From the NCBI GenBank assembly GCA_027493525.1, contig JAOSKN010000001.1:1612001-1676000 (forward strand): a stretch of DNA of 64,000 bases, given 5' to 3'. Shown one piece after another: positions 8,319 to 16,707 of this stretch. Numbering within the stretch: position 1 is the first letter of the stretch; the number at the start of each line of letters is the position of its first letter. The position numbers and the translations under genes were made by a program. Source of the stretch: Planctomycetota bacterium. GTDB lineage: Bacteria; Planctomycetota; SZUA-567; H5-PLA8. The notes under the pieces were generated by a model that did not search any database, had not been told where the DNA came from, and saw only the letters and a list, made by a program, of their open reading frames with translations.

Positions 8319-9977
8319 ATGAAGCTGCCGAACCTGCGCCTCGCGCTCGCCCAGCTTAACCCCCGCGTCGGCGACTTGAAGGGCAACCTCGCCGCCGCGC
8401 GCCGCGCCGTGGATACGGCCCGCCGCGACGGGGCGGCGCTGGTCGTCTTCCCGGAATTGGCCGTCACCGGTTATCCGCCCAAGGACCTGCTCGACAAGCC
8501 CGCCTTCGTGGACGCGGTGGAAGCCGCCGCGCGCGCCTGGGCGGGACTCTCGGCCGGCGGCCCGGCGCTGCTCTTCGGCTCCGTGGTCCGCACCCGCGAC
8601 GGTCCCGGCAAGGGCCTTTACAACGTCGCGCACCTCGCCCGGGACGGCCGGATCGTGGGCACGCAGGCCAAGAGCCTCCTGCCAAGCTACGACGTCTTCG
8701 ACGAGGACCGGCATTTCCGCCCGCCCCGCGCCGTCGAGCCCCTGGCGTTCGGCTCGCTGCGCCTGGGCGTGACCGTCTGCGAGGACATCTGGAACGACAA
8801 GACGTACTGGGCCGAGCGGCTCTACGCCGACGATCCGCTGGAACGGGTCGCGGCGGCCGGCGCGGATCTTTTCATCAACCTCAGCGCCTCGCCTTTCGCG
8901 CTGGGCAAGCCGGCGATCCGGCGCGAGATGCTCGCGCACGCGGCGCGCCGCCACGGCCGCGCGCTGGTCTACGTCAACCAGGTTGGCGGCAACGACGACG
9001 TGCTCTACGACGGCCGCAGCCTCGTCCTCGACGCCGCCGGCCGCGTGCTGGCCGAACTGCGCGCGTTCGGCGAGGAGGTCCGCACCGTCGAGCTGGCGGC
9101 GCTGGCGCCCTTCGAGCCGCCCGCGCGCGAGGAAGAGCGCGAACTCTTCGACGCGCTGGCGATGGGCCTGCGCGACTACGCCGGCAAGTGCGGCTTCAGG
9201 CAGGCCGTCCTGGGGCTCTCCGGCGGCATCGACAGCGCGCTCACCGCCGCCCTGGCCGTGGAGGCCCTGGGCCGCGAGAACGTCCTGGGCCTGGCCATGC
9301 CCAGCCGCTACAGCAGCGCGCACAGCCGCGGCGACGCGCAGGCGCTCGCCGAAAACCTGGGCCTCGAACTGCGGACCCTGCCGATCGAGCCGGTCTTCTC
9401 GGCCTACCTGGAGACCCTCGCCCCGCACTTCGCCGGCCGCGCCCCGGACGTGGCCGAAGAGAACCTCCAGGCGCGCATCCGCGGCGCGCTGCTGATGGCC
9501 TTCAGCAACAAGTTCGGGCGCCTCCTGCTCACGACCGGGAACAAGTCCGAGGTCGCCGTCGGCTACTGCACGCTCTACGGCGACACCTGCGGCGGGCTCG
9601 CGGTCCTCTCCGACCTCTTCAAGACCAAGGTCTACGCGCTGGCCCGGTGGTATAACGCCTTCAAGGGCCGCGAGGTCATCCCGCGCGGCACGCTGGAGAA
9701 AGCGCCCTCGGCCGAACTCGCGCCCGGCCAGAAGGACGCGGACTCCCTGCCGCCGTACGAGGTCCTCGACGCGATCCTGGCCGGGTACATCGAAGAGACG
9801 TGGGAGGTGGACCGGCTCGCCACGGCGTTGCAATTCGACCGCGGGCTCATCGCCGCGATCGTCCGCCGCGTGGACCGCAACGAGTACAAGCGCAAGCAGC
9901 TCCCGCCGGGCCTGCGCGTGACGAAAAAAGCCTTCGGCTCCGGCCGCGTCATGCCGCTCGCCCAGGGATGGGAGTGA
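8319..9977 (+). CDS. nadE: Glutamine-dependent NAD+ synthetase
   Basis: This enzyme makes NAD+ from nicotinic acid adenine dinucleotide with ATP and glutamine. The N-terminal nitrilase-fold glutaminase domain has the triad E46 (VFPELAVTGYPP), K118 (QAKSLLPSYDVFDE) and C154 (VTVCEDIW). The C-terminal synthetase domain has the ATP pyrophosphatase loop SGGIDS at 301-306 and the late motif TTGNKSE. Length (552 aa) is normal for the two-domain form. The ATG at 8319 has CAAGGAG upstream. It is the first gene after a predicted NrtR operator and lies upstream of nrtR and pncB, fitting NAD-salvage control. Confidence 0.93.
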   Translation: MKLPNLRLALAQLNPRVGDLKGNLAAARRAVDTARRDGAALVVFPELAVTGYPPKDLLDKPAFVDAVEAAARAWAGLSAGGPALLFGSVVRTRDGPGKGLYNVAHLARDGRIVGTQAKSLLPSYDVFDEDRHFRPPRAVEPLAFGSLRLGVTVCEDIWNDKTYWAERLYADDPLERVAAAGADLFINLSASPFALGKPAIRREMLAHAARRHGRALVYVNQVGGNDDVLYDGRSLVLDAAGRVLAELRAFGEEVRTVELAALAPFEPPAREEERELFDALAMGLRDYAGKCGFRQAVLGLSGGIDSALTAALAVEALGRENVLGLAMPSRYSSAHSRGDAQALAENLGLELRTLPIEPVFSAYLETLAPHFAGRAPDVAEENLQARIRGALLMAFSNKFGRLLLTTGNKSEVAVGYCTLYGDTCGGLAVLSDLFKTKVYALARWYNAFKGREVIPRGTLEKAPSAELAPGQKDADSLPPYEVLDAILAGYIEETWEVDRLATALQFDRGLIAAIVRRVDRNEYKRKQLPPGLRVTKKAFGSGRVMPLAQGWE

Positions 9978-10010
9978 GTAGAAGTTCCGAGGAGGCGCGA
10001 ACTCGGAATG

Positions 10011-10092
10011 GAACCGCAGAGAGCGCAAAGGACACAGAGAAAAACTTTTCCAAAGCCTTCTTCCTCCGTGATCTCTGTGTTCTCTGTGGTTA
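10011..10092 (+). repeat. CAGAG-type palindromic repeat, left copy flanking nrtR
   Basis: This 82-bp element begins ggaaccgcagagagcgcaaa and ends tgttctctgtggtt. It is followed by heptamers cggaact repeated up to the nrtR start. Its reverse complement recurs at 10862-10943 with two mismatches. It fills the 157-bp nadE-nrtR gap. Confidence 0.85.
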
Positions 10093-10134
10093 CAAGCTGT
10101 TTACTCGGAACTCGGAACTCGGAACCCGGAACTA

Positions 10135-10821
10135 ATGTACACCTACGAATACCCCCGCCCGGCCGTGACCGTCGACCTCGTGATCTTCACGATCCGCGAC
10201 GGGCGCTTGCAGATCCTGCTGATCCGCCGCGGTGAGGCGCCGTTCAAGGGTCGCTGGGCGCTGCCCGGCGGGTTCGTGCGCGAGGACGAGGATCTGGAGG
10301 CCGCGGCGCTGCGCGAGCTGGACGAAGAGACCGGCGTGCGCGACGTGTACCTCGAACAGCTCTTCACCTTCGGCGAACCCCAGCGCGACCCGCGCGGGCG
10401 GGTGATCACCGTCAGCTACTTCGCGCTCATCGCCTCCGACCGGCAGGTCCTGCGCGCCCAGACCGACGCGGCCGAGGTGCAGTGGTTCCCCGCGGACGAA
10501 CCGCCGGCCCTGGCCTTCGATCACCGGAAGATCCTGGATTACGCCCTGGAGCGCCTGCGCAACAAGCTCGAGTACACCACCGTCGGCTTCCAACTCCTCC
10601 CCAGGAAATTCACCCTCACCGAGCTGCAGCAGGTCTACGAAACCATCCTCGGCCGCGAACTCGATAAGCGGAACTTCCGGCGCAAAGTCGAACTGCTTGG
10701 CATCCTCGAAGAGACCGACGAGAAGAAAATGGAAGGCGTCCATCGGCCCGCGCGCTTGTACCGCTTCAAAGCCCGGCAATTTGAAAAGCTGAAAGACAAA
10801 GGCATCCTGTTCCCGTTCTGA
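10135..10821 (+). CDS. nrtR: NrtR family NAD-metabolism regulator (Nudix plus winged HTH)
   Basis: The N-terminal 150 residues form a Nudix domain and the C-terminal 80 residues (LTELQQVYETILGRELDKRN, then FRRKVELLGIL) form the winged HTH typical of NrtR, which represses NAD genes and releases DNA on binding ADP-ribose or related nucleotides. The Nudix box reads GFVREDE, seven residues, then RELDEETGV, so all catalytic positions of GX5EX7REUXEEXGU are present. Many NrtR proteins have lost this box, so hydrolase activity may be retained here. It sits between nadE and pncB, and three matching operator-like sites lie within 12 kb. The gene is bracketed by near-identical inverted repeats. Confidence 0.9.
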   Translation: MYTYEYPRPAVTVDLVIFTIRDGRLQILLIRRGEAPFKGRWALPGGFVREDEDLEAAALRELDEETGVRDVYLEQLFTFGEPQRDPRGRVITVSYFALIASDRQVLRAQTDAAEVQWFPADEPPALAFDHRKILDYALERLRNKLEYTTVGFQLLPRKFTLTELQQVYETILGRELDKRNFRRKVELLGILEETDEKKMEGVHRPARLYRFKARQFEKLKDKGILFPF

Positions 10822-10861
10822 ATGGTAGTTCCGAGTTCCGAGTTCCGGGGAAACGGCTTTT

Positions 10862-10943
10862 AACCACGGAGAACACAGAGATCACGGAGGAAGAAGGCTT
10901 TGGAAAAGTTTTTCTCTGTGTCCTTTGCGCTCTCTACGGTTCC
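10862..10943 (-). repeat. CAGAG-type palindromic repeat, right copy flanking nrtR
   Basis: This is the reverse complement of 10011-10092 with 80 of 82 positions matching by eye. Flanking heptamers (ttccgag) are also mirrored. Together the two copies form a long inverted repeat around nrtR. A short cagatcacagatcacagat repeat follows at 10988-11008. Confidence 0.85.
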
Positions 10944-11028
10944 ATTCCGAGTTCCGAAGCCAAGTAGCATAGGAGCCGTTACAGATAACAGATCACAGAT
11001 CACAGATCCCAACCGCAGGGAGGCCCCC

Positions 11029-12491
11029 ATGTCCGCGACCCTTAAACATCCCGCGCTCCTGACCGACCTTTATCAGCTTACCATGCTCGGCGGGCACTTC
11101 GCGCTGGGGCGCAAGTCGCGCCGGGCGGTCTTCGAATACTTCTTCCGCAAGCTCCCCCCGCACGCCGGGTACGCGATCTTCGCGGGGCTCGAGGACCTGC
11201 TCGCCGCGCTGGAGCACCTGCGCTTCCACGACGACGAACTGGATTACCTGCGCTCGCTCGGCCTCTTCCCGCCCGAGTTCCTCGCGTTCCTCAAGGACTT
11301 CCGCTTCCACGGCGACGTGTGGGCGGCGCCGGAGGGCTCCGCCGTCTTCCCCTACGTGCCGCTGGTGCGGGTGGACGCCGCGCTGCCGGAGGCGCAGCTC
11401 GTCGAAACCCTGCTCCTGAACGTGCTCAACTACCAGACCCTCATCGCGACGAAGGCCGCGCGGCTGGTGGAGGCCGCCGAGGGCGAGCCGGTGATCGAGT
11501 TCGGGCTGCGCCGCGCGCAGGGGCCCGACGGCGGGCTCTGCGGCTCCCGCGCGGCCTTCATCGGCGGCTGCGAGTCGACCAGCAACGTCGCCGCGGGCAT
11601 GCGCTGGGGCATCCCCGTCCGCGGCACCCACGCGCACGCCTGGGTGATGAGCTTCCCGAGCGAACGGGAAGCCTTCCGCGCCTACGCCAAGGTCTATCCG
11701 CGCGCGCCGCTGCTGCTCGTGGACACCTACGACACCCTCCGCTCGGGCCTGCCCAACGCGATCGCCGTCTTCAAGGACATGCGGGCCGCCGGCTGGGAGG
11801 GGCGCGCGGCGATCCGCCTCGACAGCGGCGATCTCGCGCGGCTCTCCATCGAGGCCCACCGCATGCTCGAGGCCGCCGGCTTCCCCGACCCGCTGATCGT
11901 CGCCAGCAACGACCTCGACGAGGAACTCGTCGCCGACCTCAAGCGCCAGGGCGCCAAGATCAACTGCTGGGGCATCGGGACCAAGCTGATCACCGGCGGC
12001 GACACCCCGGCCCTCGGCGGCGTCTACAAGCTCGCGGCCTTCGAGACCGAAGCCGGCGCCATGCGCGACGCGATGAAGCTGAGCGGCAACCCCGAAAAAA
12101 CCACCGACCCGGGCATCAAGGTCCCCCTGCGCTTCCTCGACGCCCAGGGCCGCCTCGCCGGCGACGTGCTCTTCACCGCCAACGAAAGCCTCCCCGAATC
12201 CGCCGCCCGCGTGCTCAGCCCCGACCGCCAGTTCAGCGGCCGTAAGCTCGCCTTCGCCGGGGGACGCCGCGGGAACCGCTGCTGAAGCAGGTCATGCAGG
12301 CCGGCAAGCGCCTCGCGCCCGCCGAATCCGTGCAGGCGCTGCGGGACCGCGCGCGCGCCGAGGTCCAGCGGCTCCACCCCGAGTTCCGCCGCCTGCGCAA
12401 CCCCGAGCGCTACTGGGTGGGGCTCAGCGAAGCCCTCGCGCTGAAGAAGCAGGCGGAAATGGAGCGGATGGCGGGGGAGTATGAAAGGTGA
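11029..12491 (+). CDS. pncB: Nicotinate phosphoribosyltransferase (single-base frameshift)
   Basis: This enzyme converts nicotinate and PRPP to nicotinate mononucleotide, the entry step of salvage. The start MSATLKHPALLTDLYQLTML is typical of the family. Substrate-binding stretches EFGLRRAQGPDGG, GTHAHAWVMSF, DTYDTL and IRLDSGDL are present. In the starting frame the protein ends early at 12285 after GRKLAFAGG. The family C-terminus resumes in another frame as PREPLLKQVMQAGKRLAP, ending at 12491 with NPERYWVGLSEALALK. One missing G in the G5 run near 12258-12262 explains this, and repair gives 487 residues, the usual size. I regard it as an intact gene with a sequence error, though real inactivation is possible. 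It has GGGAGG upstream and follows nrtR. Confidence 0.88.
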
Positions 12492-12511
12492 GAGAAAGAA
12501 ACGTAAAACGC

Positions 12512-12565
12512 AAAACGTGAAAAAGGCTCGGCTGGCGCTGGCCGAAGGGTAAGCCTTTCACGTTT
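12512..12565. terminator. Imperfect hairpin between convergent pncB and the TM protein gene
   Basis: The arms aaacgtgaaaaaggct and agcctttcacgttt pair with a two-base bulge, and an inner GGC/GCC stem closes the loop. Being between convergent genes it may terminate both. The left arm is also part of a heptamer-like run (cgtaaaacgcaaaacgtgaaa). Confidence 0.5.
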
Positions 12566-13248
12566 CACGTCTTTCCCTTCGCCTTTACGTCCGGCTCGTC
12601 CTCGTACTTCTCGACGAACCAGCCCATCGCGCCGTTCTTCTTGAAGGTCAGGATCAGCTCGCGGATCTTGGCGTCCACCTGGACCTTCACCTGCATGCGG
12701 ATCCGTTCGCCATCGCGCATGAGCCGCGGCTTGGCGAAGAACTTCACGCCGCCCAGCTCCTGGTCGAGGTAAAGCTGCGCGATCTGGACCAGCACGAAGT
12801 CGTAGTCCTCGCGCATCGGAATCTCGTCGTAGGCGTGCCAGAGCTCCGCCTTGCGCCCCACCCAGTAGGTCGCCTTCTCGCTCGAGCGCTCCCCGTCCTT
12901 GTCGAGGTAGAAGCTGACGGTGCCTTCCTCCGCGCCGGGCGGGACGTTCGAGAGGAACCGGTCCGTCGAATAGCCGGGGTACTTTTCCAGATGGAGTTGC
13001 AGCGCCGCGTCGAGGGCCTGGTCGGCGCTGGAGACCCGGCCCGGCGTGAGCGGCGAGTAGCTCTCCGCGGTCGGCGCGTCCCCGCCGTTCGCGCCGGTCT
13101 TCCGCGCGGGGCCCGGCTCCGGCGCATCCGACCCGGCCTGCGGCGCGGGGGCCGGCGTGCGCGCCGGCGCGGCGAAGTAGTCCCGCAGCGCCGCGTAGGC
13201 CACGTACCCCAGGCAGCCGACGATCAACAGCACCACGAGGTTGCGCAC
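12565..13248 (-). CDS. Hypothetical single-pass membrane protein, 227 aa
   Basis: No family is recognised. The start is taken as the GTG at 13248, which has GAGGAGG nine bases upstream and puts an N-terminal membrane helix first (VRNLVVLLIVGCLGYVAYAA). A Pro/Ala-rich linker of about 60 residues follows, then a soluble domain of about 120 residues with many charged and aromatic positions (LYLDQELGGVKFFAKP), ending in Lys-rich sequence. It is predicted to be anchored in the inner membrane with the domain outside or inside unresolved. It is convergent with pncB and divergent from the Hsp70-like operon, across a gap that holds the operon's promoter and operator. Confidence 0.65.
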   Translation of the reverse strand: MRNLVVLLIVGCLGYVAYAALRDYFAAPARTPAPAPQAGSDAPEPGPARKTGANGGDAPTAESYSPLTPGRVSSADQALDAALQLHLEKYPGYSTDRFLSNVPPGAEEGTVSFYLDKDGERSSEKATYWVGRKAELWHAYDEIPMREDYDFVLVQIAQLYLDQELGGVKFFAKPRLMRDGERIRMQVKVQVDAKIRELILTFKKNGAMGWFVEKYEDEPDVKAKGKT

Positions 13249-13365
13249 CCGTGCGTCCTCCTCGCAAGTCCACATCCGCATTCATCATACTTCTTTCGAG
13301 CGCCGCGCGCAGGGGTCCGCGGCATGCGCGCGCGAGAAGATTTCGCCGAAAAATCCGCGCACGGC

Positions 13366-13395
13366 TTGAAATAAGTGTCATATATACACTATTAT
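13366..13395 (+). promoter_or_regulatory. Promoter with NrtR-like operator of the Hsp70/ubiquitin-like operon
   Basis: The -35 TTGAAA (13366-13371) and -10 TATTAT (13390-13395) are 18 bp apart. The spacer contains the near-perfect palindrome AGTGTCATATATACACT (13374-13390). Repressor binding here would block polymerase directly. The leader to the gene start at 13561 is about 160 bases and contains no obvious gene. Confidence 0.7.
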
Positions 13396-13560
13396 GAAGG
13401 CAGGAACGGAGCCGGACGACCGGCGGAAGGGTGGAGCGGAACACGGCAGGCGCGCCCGATCGACGATCCCGCGCGCGGGCCTTTGAAACTCCCCCTTCTC
13501 TCAAGCTCACGAACCGGGCGCGCTACCGAAGCCCCGGATGAAACCGAAGGAGGACGGAAC

Positions 13561-15069
13561 GTGGCGCAGAGCATCGGCATCGACTTCGGCACCGCGTACC
13601 TGACCGCCGCGCTCTGGACGGCCGACGGTCCGCGGACGCTCGCCCGCATGCCCGCCGTCGCGCGGATGCTCCACGGCGGCGGCGCGCTCTGCGGCGAAGA
13701 GGCCCACGCGGCGCGCTCGGCCTACGCCCTCTCGACCATCGACCGGATCAAGCGCTTCCTGGGCCGCACGCGGGAGGAGGTTCGCGACGCGGCGCGGCAG
13801 GTGGCGTGGAACCTCGAACCCGACCCGGCGGCGCCCGAGGGCTTTCAGGTGGACGCCTGGACGGGCCGTTTCGCGCCCGAGGCCGTCGCCGCCGAGCTGC
13901 TCCGCGAACTCGCCCGCCGCGCGCGCGAGGCCCTGGGCCAGGACCTGCGCGGCGCGGTGCTCACGATTCCGGCGGCCGCGACCAACCGCCAGCGCCTGGC
14001 GCTGAAGCACGCCGCCTCGCTGGCCGGGCTCAGCGTGCTGCGGATCGTCAACGAGCCCGCCGCGCTGGCCATCGCCGAGGCGCACGCGGAGCCGGTCGCG
14101 TGGGGCGAGCAGCGCTGGGCGGTGCTCAGCTTCGGCGCCGGCATGACCGACGCCGCCGTCGTCCGCGTGGGCCGCGACGGCGTAGCGGTCGAGGCCGCGG
14201 CCGGCGACACCGGGCTGGGGCTCGGCGAGATCCGCGAGAAGCTCATCGCCAAACTGGAGACGCTCTTCAGCCGCCGCCATGGCGTCCCCGTCGACCGGAC
14301 GCGCCCGGAGGTCCGCGCCGAACTCACCTGGCTGGGCGAGGAACTGCTTCAGGCGCTCTGCGAGAAACGGAGCCATCGCGTGGACCTCAAGGGCGCCGCT
14401 TGCGGCCGGGACGGCGCCCCGCTGGATCTGAACGAGGTTCTGACGCGCCACGACCTCAAGCTCGCCGCGCGCGCGCCGGCCCGGCGCCTGCTCGAACTGG
14501 CCGATCGCGCGCTCCGCCAGGCCGGCTGCCCCAAGGGCCGCATCCACCGCGTGATCCTCGCCGGCGGCGGCGCCTTCGTCCCGGCGCTGCGCGAGGCGGT
14601 CCAGGATTTCTTTCGCAAGGCCCCGGCCCAGCGCAAGGGCCGCGCCCCGCACGAGCGCCCCGCCCACGGCGCCGCGCTGCTCGCCGCCTCGCTCGACGGC
14701 CGCGTGGACCTCCGCCTCCAGGACGTCCTCGCGCGCAGCCTGGGCATCGCTTTGGTCCACGACCGCTTCAGCGTCGTGCTCCCGGCCGGGCAGCCGCTCC
14801 CCGCGCGCCAGGCCCGCTGCTACACGACCGTCGAGGACAACCAGCGCTTCATCAAGTTCGAGGTCCGCGAGGGCGAGGAGCCGGCCGCCAGCCGCAACGC
14901 GCTGCTGGGCCAGTTCCACCTCGCCGGGCTGCGCCTGGCCCCGGCCGGCGTCCCCAACGTCGAAGTGGCCTTCCGCATCGACGAGAGCGGGATCCTGGAC
15001 GTGGAAGCCGTCGACGTGGACACGCGCGCGCGGCAGCGCGTGCAGATCGAGCGCGCGCGCAGCGCCTGA
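13561..15069 (+). CDS. Hsp70 (DnaK)-family ATPase, lid-less, 502 aa
   Basis: The start is the GTG at 13561 with GGAGG upstream; the ATPase begins at once with SIGIDFGTAYLTAAL (phosphate loop 1). Further actin/Hsp70 landmarks are VNEPAALAIAEAH, AVLSFGAGMTDAAVV (phosphate loop 2) and HRVILAGGGAFVPALREAV (adenosine loop). A beta-rich substrate-binding-like domain follows (LGIALVHDRFSVVLPAGQPL to GILDVEAVDVD), but the helical lid of DnaK is absent. It is the first gene of an operon with E2-like and JAB-E1 proteins. Actin/Hsp70-type ATPases also accompany such genes in PRTRC plasmid cassettes. The role is unknown: chaperone, scaffold or energy-dependent selector of conjugation targets. Confidence 0.85.
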   Translation: MAQSIGIDFGTAYLTAALWTADGPRTLARMPAVARMLHGGGALCGEEAHAARSAYALSTIDRIKRFLGRTREEVRDAARQVAWNLEPDPAAPEGFQVDAWTGRFAPEAVAAELLRELARRAREALGQDLRGAVLTIPAAATNRQRLALKHAASLAGLSVLRIVNEPAALAIAEAHAEPVAWGEQRWAVLSFGAGMTDAAVVRVGRDGVAVEAAAGDTGLGLGEIREKLIAKLETLFSRRHGVPVDRTRPEVRAELTWLGEELLQALCEKRSHRVDLKGAACGRDGAPLDLNEVLTRHDLKLAARAPARRLLELADRALRQAGCPKGRIHRVILAGGGAFVPALREAVQDFFRKAPAQRKGRAPHERPAHGAALLAASLDGRVDLRLQDVLARSLGIALVHDRFSVVLPAGQPLPARQARCYTTVEDNQRFIKFEVREGEEPAASRNALLGQFHLAGLRLAPAGVPNVEVAFRIDESGILDVEAVDVDTRARQRVQIERARSA

Positions 15070-15100
15070 AACGGGAAAACCTGAAAGGGAGGAACGAACC

Positions 15101-15808
15101 ATGTCCTTCACCGACAACGGCAAGACCTACGAGGGCGCGATCCTGCTCACCCAGTGCCTGCAGCGGGACTTCGTGGACCTGGAGCCCCCGAGCCCCAACC
15201 GGCTCCACATCGGCCAGCGCATGGTCAGGCGCATGCGCGGCCTGGAGCACGGCGTGGACCGGCTCGCCGAATTCGTGCGCCGCTGCTACACCGCGCCCGG
15301 CCACGACAACCTCACCGTCATCAACATCCGCGACTGGCACGACCAGGCCGACCCCGCGCAGGCCGACGAGCTGAACTTCTTCGGCCCGCACTGCCTGGCC
15401 GACACCCGCGGCGCGGAGTTCATCGACGGGCTCCGGGACGTCGCGCCCAGCGGCGACGTCCAGCCCCTCGACAGCATCTACATCAACGACTTCGTCGAGA
15501 CCCGTCTCGGCGACGTGATCGGGCAGCTCACCGGCGGCCACGCCGAGCGCTGGCGCTTCGGCGTCATCGGCGTCTACACCTCGATCAAGGTCGAGCTGGA
15601 CGTGATCCTGCTCCGCACCCAGCTCCACGTCCCCGCCGGGCAGGTCGCCGTCTGCGGCAACCTCTGCGGCGACGCCTACCTCGACCGGCACTACGCCGCC
15701 CTCGACAAGCTCGGCGCCGTCTACGGCGCGCGGATCTTCAACACCGGCGACCTGAGCAAAGCCGCCGACGAGATCGGCGCCTTCGGCAAGTGGCTGGGCC
15801 TCCAGTAA
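15101..15808 (+). CDS. Isochorismatase-like cysteine hydrolase fold protein, catalytic residues apparently lost
   Basis: The 235-residue protein follows the nicotinamidase/isochorismatase plan: an N-terminal strand ending QCLQRDF, INIRDWHDQ, FGPHCLADTRGAEFI and a late VAVCGNLCGDAYLDRHYAAL. Compared with the neighbouring PncA, the catalytic Asp is replaced (Q18/C19 region) and the nucleophilic Cys position is Ala or Tyr, although a Cys lies a few residues away. It is thus probably a binding protein, perhaps for a nicotinamide-like ligand, rather than a hydrolase. The ATG at 15101 has AGGGAGGA upstream. It lies 31 bp after the Hsp70-like gene, so they share a transcript. Confidence 0.72.
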   Translation: MSFTDNGKTYEGAILLTQCLQRDFVDLEPPSPNRLHIGQRMVRRMRGLEHGVDRLAEFVRRCYTAPGHDNLTVINIRDWHDQADPAQADELNFFGPHCLADTRGAEFIDGLRDVAPSGDVQPLDSIYINDFVETRLGDVIGQLTGGHAERWRFGVIGVYTSIKVELDVILLRTQLHVPAGQVAVCGNLCGDAYLDRHYAALDKLGAVYGARIFNTGDLSKAADEIGAFGKWLGLQ

Positions 15809-15982
15809 GGACTGCGTAACGAGGACTGAGGACTGAGGACGGTGAACCCGTAGCGCCGGCGTCCCGCCGGCTGTATCGCCGCCGTCTCGGCGGCTCTTCG
15901 CAGTTCGCTGTTGATTGCCGTTTGTTTGGTTCTTGCTGTTTGCAGTTTGGGATTTCCGTTCGTGCCTCGAAAGGGAAGCGCC
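15808..15982. repeat. Intergenic repeat mosaic
   Basis: The gap holds the heptamer gactgag repeated, the palindrome-rich gtagcgccggcgtcccgccg block (also near 17694 and 23971) and a TTTGCCG-type heptamer stretch. No gene is seen. An ATG at 15983 gives only 13 codons. Confidence 0.7.
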
Positions 15983-16013
15983 ATGACGAACCGCGAGCCC
16001 AGGAACGCCAACC

Positions 16014-16435
16014 GTGCCCCGTGACCTCAGCCCCTGGCGCGGCAAGGAGGCCCCGCCTCCGCCGCTGCCGACCGCTCCGGCCGGAACGCCGCCCGCCGCT
16101 CCGGCCCCGCGCGCCGAGGCCGTGCCGCCGCCGCGGGAAGCCCCGCCGGCGGCGCTGCCCTGCCCGGCCTGCGGGCGAACGGCGGTGGCGCGCCTGGCCA
16201 GCGGGGCGCTGGGCTGCACCGCCTGCGGCGAGGTCTTCGCGCGCCGCGAAGAGCGGCCGCCGGAGCCGGAGCCCGAGGCCGCGCCGCCCGAGCGCGCCCT
16301 CGATTCGATCGGCGCGATCGACGCGATGCTGCGCCGCAATCAGCTTGTGCTCGGGCCGGGGGCGTGCCCCTGGCCGAGGAACCCGACCCGGCGACGCCCG
16401 CGCGCCGCCGCTCTCGAAGGAGGAACAGATCATGA
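16014..16435 (+). CDS. Small zinc-ribbon protein with Pro/Ala-rich N-terminus (probable frameshift)
   Basis: The start is a GTG at 16014 with AGGA nine bases upstream. About 55 residues rich in Pro and Ala precede a zinc ribbon (CPACGRTAVARLASGALGCT, then ACGEVF: two CXXC pairs). A helix ERALDSIGAIDAMLRRNQLV follows. In this frame the reading continues implausibly across the next gene. One extra G in the G5 run at 16358-16362 moves it to a frame ending GVPLAEEPDPATPARR...RS with the stop at 16433-16435, which overlaps the next start as ATGA. That overlap strongly supports the reconstruction (140 aa). Function is unknown; a zinc-ribbon adaptor in the conjugation operon is an inference. Confidence 0.65.
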
Positions 16436-16701
16436 ACGACCACGGCGAAGGCTTCACCCGCCCGCAGGCGGAAGACGGCGTCGAACTCGCCTTCCGGCCC
16501 GACCTGGGCGCCGACGTCTACGTGCACCCCGAAACCCTCCGCGTCTACCTCGACGTGGGCGAGGGGCGCATGCAGCGGACCGAGCGGCTCGCGACCGAAC
16601 TGGCGCGACCCGCCGCCGACCCCGCCGCCGACTTCCCCACCGAACGCCCCCAGGGGCGCGCGAAGTACGGCGTGGACCTCAGCGCCGAAGGCTACGCCTG
16701 A
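16432..16701 (+). CDS. Small protein, 89 aa, candidate ubiquitin-like modifier or accessory
   Basis: It starts MNDHGEGFTRPQAEDGVELA with GGAGG upstream and overlaps the preceding stop as ATGA, indicating translational coupling. The central part VYVHPETLRVYLDVGEG could form beta strands of a small beta-grasp or related fold. The C-terminus is DLSAEGYA; a protease cutting after Gly would expose a C-terminal Gly as in ubiquitin-like proteins. I do not recognise the family, and there is no Gly-Gly end. Its size, place between the zinc-ribbon and E2-like genes, and the presence of a JAB peptidase in the same operon make it the best modifier candidate. Confidence 0.6.
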   Translation: MNDHGEGFTRPQAEDGVELAFRPDLGADVYVHPETLRVYLDVGEGRMQRTERLATELARPAADPAADFPTERPQGRAKYGVDLSAEGYA

Positions 16702-16707
16702 TCCGTC

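Noticed and set aside
12294..12491. Independent 65-residue gene
   Set aside because: It is the C-terminus of nicotinate phosphoribosyltransferase in a shifted frame.
15983..16024. Start of the zinc-ribbon protein at ATG 15983
   Set aside because: The frame stops after 13 codons. It would need another indel, while GTG 16014 works without one. It remains possible given the error pattern.
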